A DNA stretch of 15,741 bases from positions 1 through 15,741 of the forward strand of contig UQOJ01000046.1 of assembly GCA_900542635.1 (NCBI GenBank). Direction: 5' to 3'. The notes under the pieces are model-generated. The model searched no databases, had not been told where the DNA came from, and saw only the letters and a program-made list of their open reading frames with translations. The first letter of the stretch is position 1. Each line of letters opens with the position of its first letter. Positions 13,405 to 15,741 of the stretch are shown here, piece after piece. Source of the stretch: an uncultured Collinsella sp. (lineage in GTDB: Bacteria > Actinomycetota > Coriobacteriia > Coriobacteriales > Coriobacteriaceae). Made by a program: the position numbers and the translations under genes.

Positions 13405-14427
13405 ATGGCTGACGAGCACGAAACAGAAAGCAAGGCATGGGCGATTGAGGCCGCCGCGGCAGAGGCGGCATCGCGTGCTGCCGAGGAGATGCATCGTCCT
13501 CCCGTGGTGCCGATGGAGCGCGTGGTTGATCGCACCGATATCGAGCGCGGCGAGCGTGCCGGTCAAAAGCGCAGCCAGGAGCCGGGCTTCCCGCGCTTTT
13601 TTGCCGAGCTCAATCTGGGCCTGATTCTTACGGCCTTCGCCATCGTTGCGTTTAAAACCCCTAATCACTTTGCTTTTGGCGGCACCTCGGGCGTGTCGGT
13701 CATTCTGTCCACGCTGTTCCCGACCCTGCCCGTCGGCGTCTTTATGTGGATTATTAACGCGGTTCTCGTCGTTTTGGGCTTTATCTTTTTGGAGCGCAAG
13801 GCAATTCTGTGGAGCGTCTTCGCCTCGTTTGCGCTGTCCGCCTATGTTTCGCTGTTTGAGCTCTTTATTCCGACCGATGTCTCGATGACGGGCGATATGT
13901 GGCTCGACCTGTGCTTTGCCGTGATACTGCCGGCGCTCGGCAGCGCCATCGTCTTTGATATCGGCGCCTCGACGGGCGGCACGGACATTCTTGCCATGAT
14001 CCTCAAACGCCGCACCACGCTCGAGATTGGCCGCGCCCTGCTGCTGGTCGATATCGGCATCGTGACCATCGCGGCCTTTTTGTATGGCCCGCGTGTCGGT
14101 CTGTATTGCGTGCTCGGCCTGTTTGCCAAGACACTCGTGGTCGACAAAGCCATCGAGAGCATTCACCTGCGCAAAGTCTGCACGGTCATTTGCTCCGAGC
14201 CCCTTAAGGTCGAGGAGTTTATCGTCAAGCATCTCAACCGCACGGCGACCATTAGCCGCGGCTACGGTGCCTTCTCGGGCAAGTGCGTGACGGTGATCAT
14301 GAGCGTGCTGAGCCGTCGCGAGGCCGTGCAACTACGCCGCTATGCGCGCGAAGTCGATCCGGGTGCCTTTATCACGATCGTCGACAGCTCCGAGATCGTC
14401 GGCAAGGGTTTCCGCGGCACGAACTAG
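13405..14427 (+). CDS. YitT family membrane protein (DUF161 plus DUF2179)
   Basis: A 340-aa membrane protein of unknown function. Residues 1-65 are a charged Ala/Glu-rich cytoplasmic extension. Five or six membrane spans follow from about 70 to 250, with PNHFAFGGTSGVSVIL and DIGASTGGTDILAMILKRRT, the Gly-Ser/Thr blocks typical of YitT (the second is the family's G-S/A-S-x-GG-x-D block). Residues about 256-338 (KVCTVICSEPLKVEEFIVKH ... GAFITIVDSSEIVGKGF) form the cytoplasmic DUF2179 domain. Homologues are widespread in Gram-positives; a transport role is often suspected but not shown. Start ATG 13405 has GAGGGG 8 bases upstream. It stands alone after the asp23 terminator. The N-terminal extension is longer than in Bacillus homologues. 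Confidence 0.93.
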   Translation: MADEHETESKAWAIEAAAAEAASRAAEEMHRPPVVPMERVVDRTDIERGERAGQKRSQEPGFPRFFAELNLGLILTAFAIVAFKTPNHFAFGGTSGVSVILSTLFPTLPVGVFMWIINAVLVVLGFIFLERKAILWSVFASFALSAYVSLFELFIPTDVSMTGDMWLDLCFAVILPALGSAIVFDIGASTGGTDILAMILKRRTTLEIGRALLLVDIGIVTIAAFLYGPRVGLYCVLGLFAKTLVVDKAIESIHLRKVCTVICSEPLKVEEFIVKHLNRTATISRGYGAFSGKCVTVIMSVLSRREAVQLRRYAREVDPGAFITIVDSSEIVGKGFRGTN

Positions 14428-14471
14428 CGCGGACACACTCATCAAACAATCGAAAAGCGCCTCGCGCGTTG

Positions 14472-14496
14472 CAAATACGTCATCTAAGAGTATTTG
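14472..14496. repeat. Hairpin after the YitT-family gene
   Basis: CAAATAC (14472-14478) and GTATTTG (14490-14496) are perfect 7-bp arms around an 11-base loop. It lies 45 bases past the stop; it is AT-rich and has no T-tract, so it may be a weak terminator or a regulator binding site for the next gene. Confidence 0.45.
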
Positions 14497-14510
14497 TCCT
14501 CACATTGGGT

Positions 14511-14516
14511 GATAAT
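14511..14516 (+). promoter_or_regulatory. Possible -10 box of the zinc-ribbon membrane protein gene
   Basis: GATAAT lies 61 bases before the gene start and 14 bases past the 14472-14496 hairpin. The following bases (GATGC) match those after the amaP -10 box. No clear -35 hexamer. Confidence 0.35.
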
Positions 14517-14577
14517 GATGCCAAAGACATCGTTTGCGATCCAGGTGATTTGCTCTAGATACGAAGGGATGATTTCG

Positions 14578-15741
14578 ATGTTCTGTTCGCAGTGTGGCGC
14601 TCCTATGGGCGATAACGACAAGTTCTGCGGTGTGTGCGGTGCTCCTAATGCTGGTGCTGCAGCTTCCACCCCTCAGGGTCAGCCTCAGCAATTTGTCCCT
14701 CAGCCTCCCATGAACGCGTCCAAGGGCTGTGTGGCTCAGGCGTTTGAGGATATGACCAAGACTCCGGGCGTGCTGCAGCGCGTGTGCCAGATCGCTTTTT
14801 TGCCGGCGCTTATCTGTGTCGTGTCGGTACTCGTTCTGTTCATCCCCGTTATCGGCGGTATTGCAGCTGCCATCGGCTTTTTGGCTGCCTACGTGGCGAG
14901 CGTGTGCGGTTCGGGCTTTGGCATCGAGTGGGGTCGCGATCTGTCTCTTAAGATCGATGACGGCATGGACCGTCCACTCATGCGTTCCACGTCGTTTGGT
15001 CTCGGAGTCTTTTCGAGCGTCATCTCGGTGGTGCTTGAGGTTATCGCTGCCATCCCCGTTTTTGGCGTAATGCTTTCACTCGTCGAGAGCGTGGCGCTTG
15101 GTGCCGCAGGCTCGTACTCCTACTATGGCTCCTATGCACTCGAAGCAGCGCTGTTCGGTTCGCTCGGCCTGCTTGTCTTGGCTCTGATTGCCTCGGCGAT
15201 TCTGGGCGTCTTCTTTAAGATGTTCGCCGACATTGCCGTGATGCACTTTGCGGTGACCGGGTGCGTCGAGAGCGCGTTTTCGCTCGATAAGGTCTGGGCG
15301 GCCTTTAAGCACAACAAGACCAAGCTGTTCTGTGCTTCGTTCCTTCCCGAGTTTTTGACGGGCCTGGTCGCCAACGTTGTCACATGGATCTTGACGGCCG
15401 TCTTTGGCGCCATTGCCTCTGTCGGTATGTATAGCTACTACTATCGTCCTACGGGTATTGAGGCAATTGTTACCGGCGGTGGCGTCACGCTCGTGCTGTT
15501 CTTGGTGCTGGTCGCTTTCGTCACCGTATTTCTTACGGTCTTTGGCAAGATGCTCAAGCACCGTGCCGTTGGCTATTGGGCCGCACGCTATGCAAGCGAG
15601 TGGGCCGATGAGGATAAGGACGACGTCCTGACTTTTGTGTTGCCCTTCGAGAAGAAGTCCGCTCCTTCGGGTTACGGTGGTCCGGATGCTTCGTCGGCAC
15701 CTGCACCCGCTTCCGCGACCGAGCCTGAGCCGGCGCCCGAG
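14578..15741 (+). CDS. Zinc-ribbon multi-pass membrane protein, DUF4013-like (3' partial)
   Basis: The frame runs from ATG 14578 to the window edge without a stop (388 codons seen). The N-terminus MFCSQCGAPM...FCGVCGAPN is a short zinc ribbon with Cys3, Cys6, Cys17 and Cys20. A Gln/Pro-rich linker (about 27-45) leads to a membrane domain with about six spans between residues 62 and 330, organised as repeated paired helices with Gly/Ala-rich loops, similar in feel to DUF4013 proteins. The last part visible is a hydrophilic Pro/Ala/Glu tail. AAGGGA lies 9 bases before the start; an in-frame ATG at 14569 is too close to that site. Function unknown; zinc-ribbon plus membrane-domain proteins are common in Coriobacteriia. 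DUF4013 membership is a judgement, not a search result. Confidence 0.75.
   Translation, partial: MFCSQCGAPMGDNDKFCGVCGAPNAGAAASTPQGQPQQFVPQPPMNASKGCVAQAFEDMTKTPGVLQRVCQIAFLPALICVVSVLVLFIPVIGGIAAAIGFLAAYVASVCGSGFGIEWGRDLSLKIDDGMDRPLMRSTSFGLGVFSSVISVVLEVIAAIPVFGVMLSLVESVALGAAGSYSYYGSYALEAALFGSLGLLVLALIASAILGVFFKMFADIAVMHFAVTGCVESAFSLDKVWAAFKHNKTKLFCASFLPEFLTGLVANVVTWILTAVFGAIASVGMYSYYYRPTGIEAIVTGGGVTLVLFLVLVAFVTVFLTVFGKMLKHRAVGYWAARYASEWADEDKDDVLTFVLPFEKKSAPSGYGGPDASSAPAPASATEPEPAPE

Overview
This window looks like chromosomal DNA from a high-GC Gram-positive gut bacterium of the Coriobacteriia, most likely Collinsella or a close relative. That is inferred from the C/G-ending codons, the LAQTG sorting signal on a large coiled-coil surface protein, the Asp23/AmaP/DUF2273 set, and short hairpin repeats containing GGGACAGGTTT/AACAGGCACC-like cores, which I associate from memory with coriobacterial genomes. 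No ribosomal RNA, tRNA, CRISPR array, integrase or transposase gene was seen.

Layout. (1) Positions 1-3329 hold a giant cell-wall-anchored protein whose 5' end is missing: two long alanine-rich coiled-coil arms flank a CAP/SCP domain, and the protein ends in a sortase signal. (2) A terminator pair (3396-3488) separates it from a convergent minus-strand OPT-family transporter (3530-5233). (3) A divergent promoter region with a small inverted repeat leads into coaX (type III pantothenate kinase), a dCMP deaminase, a NifU-type Fe-S scaffold and lgt (prolipoprotein diacylglyceryl transferase), all on the plus strand. (4) A composite hairpin repeat lies directly after lgt and leads into a 727-aa polytopic membrane protein resembling DUF6020 (8403-10586). 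(5) yebC follows, then a tight cluster encoding AmaP, a DUF2273 membrane protein and Asp23 (11724-13199), then a YitT/DUF2179 membrane protein. (6) The window ends inside a zinc-ribbon multi-pass membrane protein (14578 to the right edge). No gap between genes exceeds 300 bases.

How the parts relate. Most genes are household or envelope functions: CoA synthesis, dTTP precursor supply, Fe-S assembly, lipoprotein maturation, translation support and envelope stress. They mostly look like separate short transcription units; strong hairpins stand between several of them and in some cases a -10 box follows the hairpin within a few bases. The clear functional unit is amaP-DUF2273-asp23, where AmaP is expected to hold Asp23 at the membrane.

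Points of most interest are: the missing signal peptide of the surface protein next to an inverted repeat at the window edge; an in-frame direct repeat flanking its CAP domain; and a family of hairpin repeats that begin at, or within two bases of, three stop codons, including a 46-base element present twice in opposite orientation (43/46 identical by eye).
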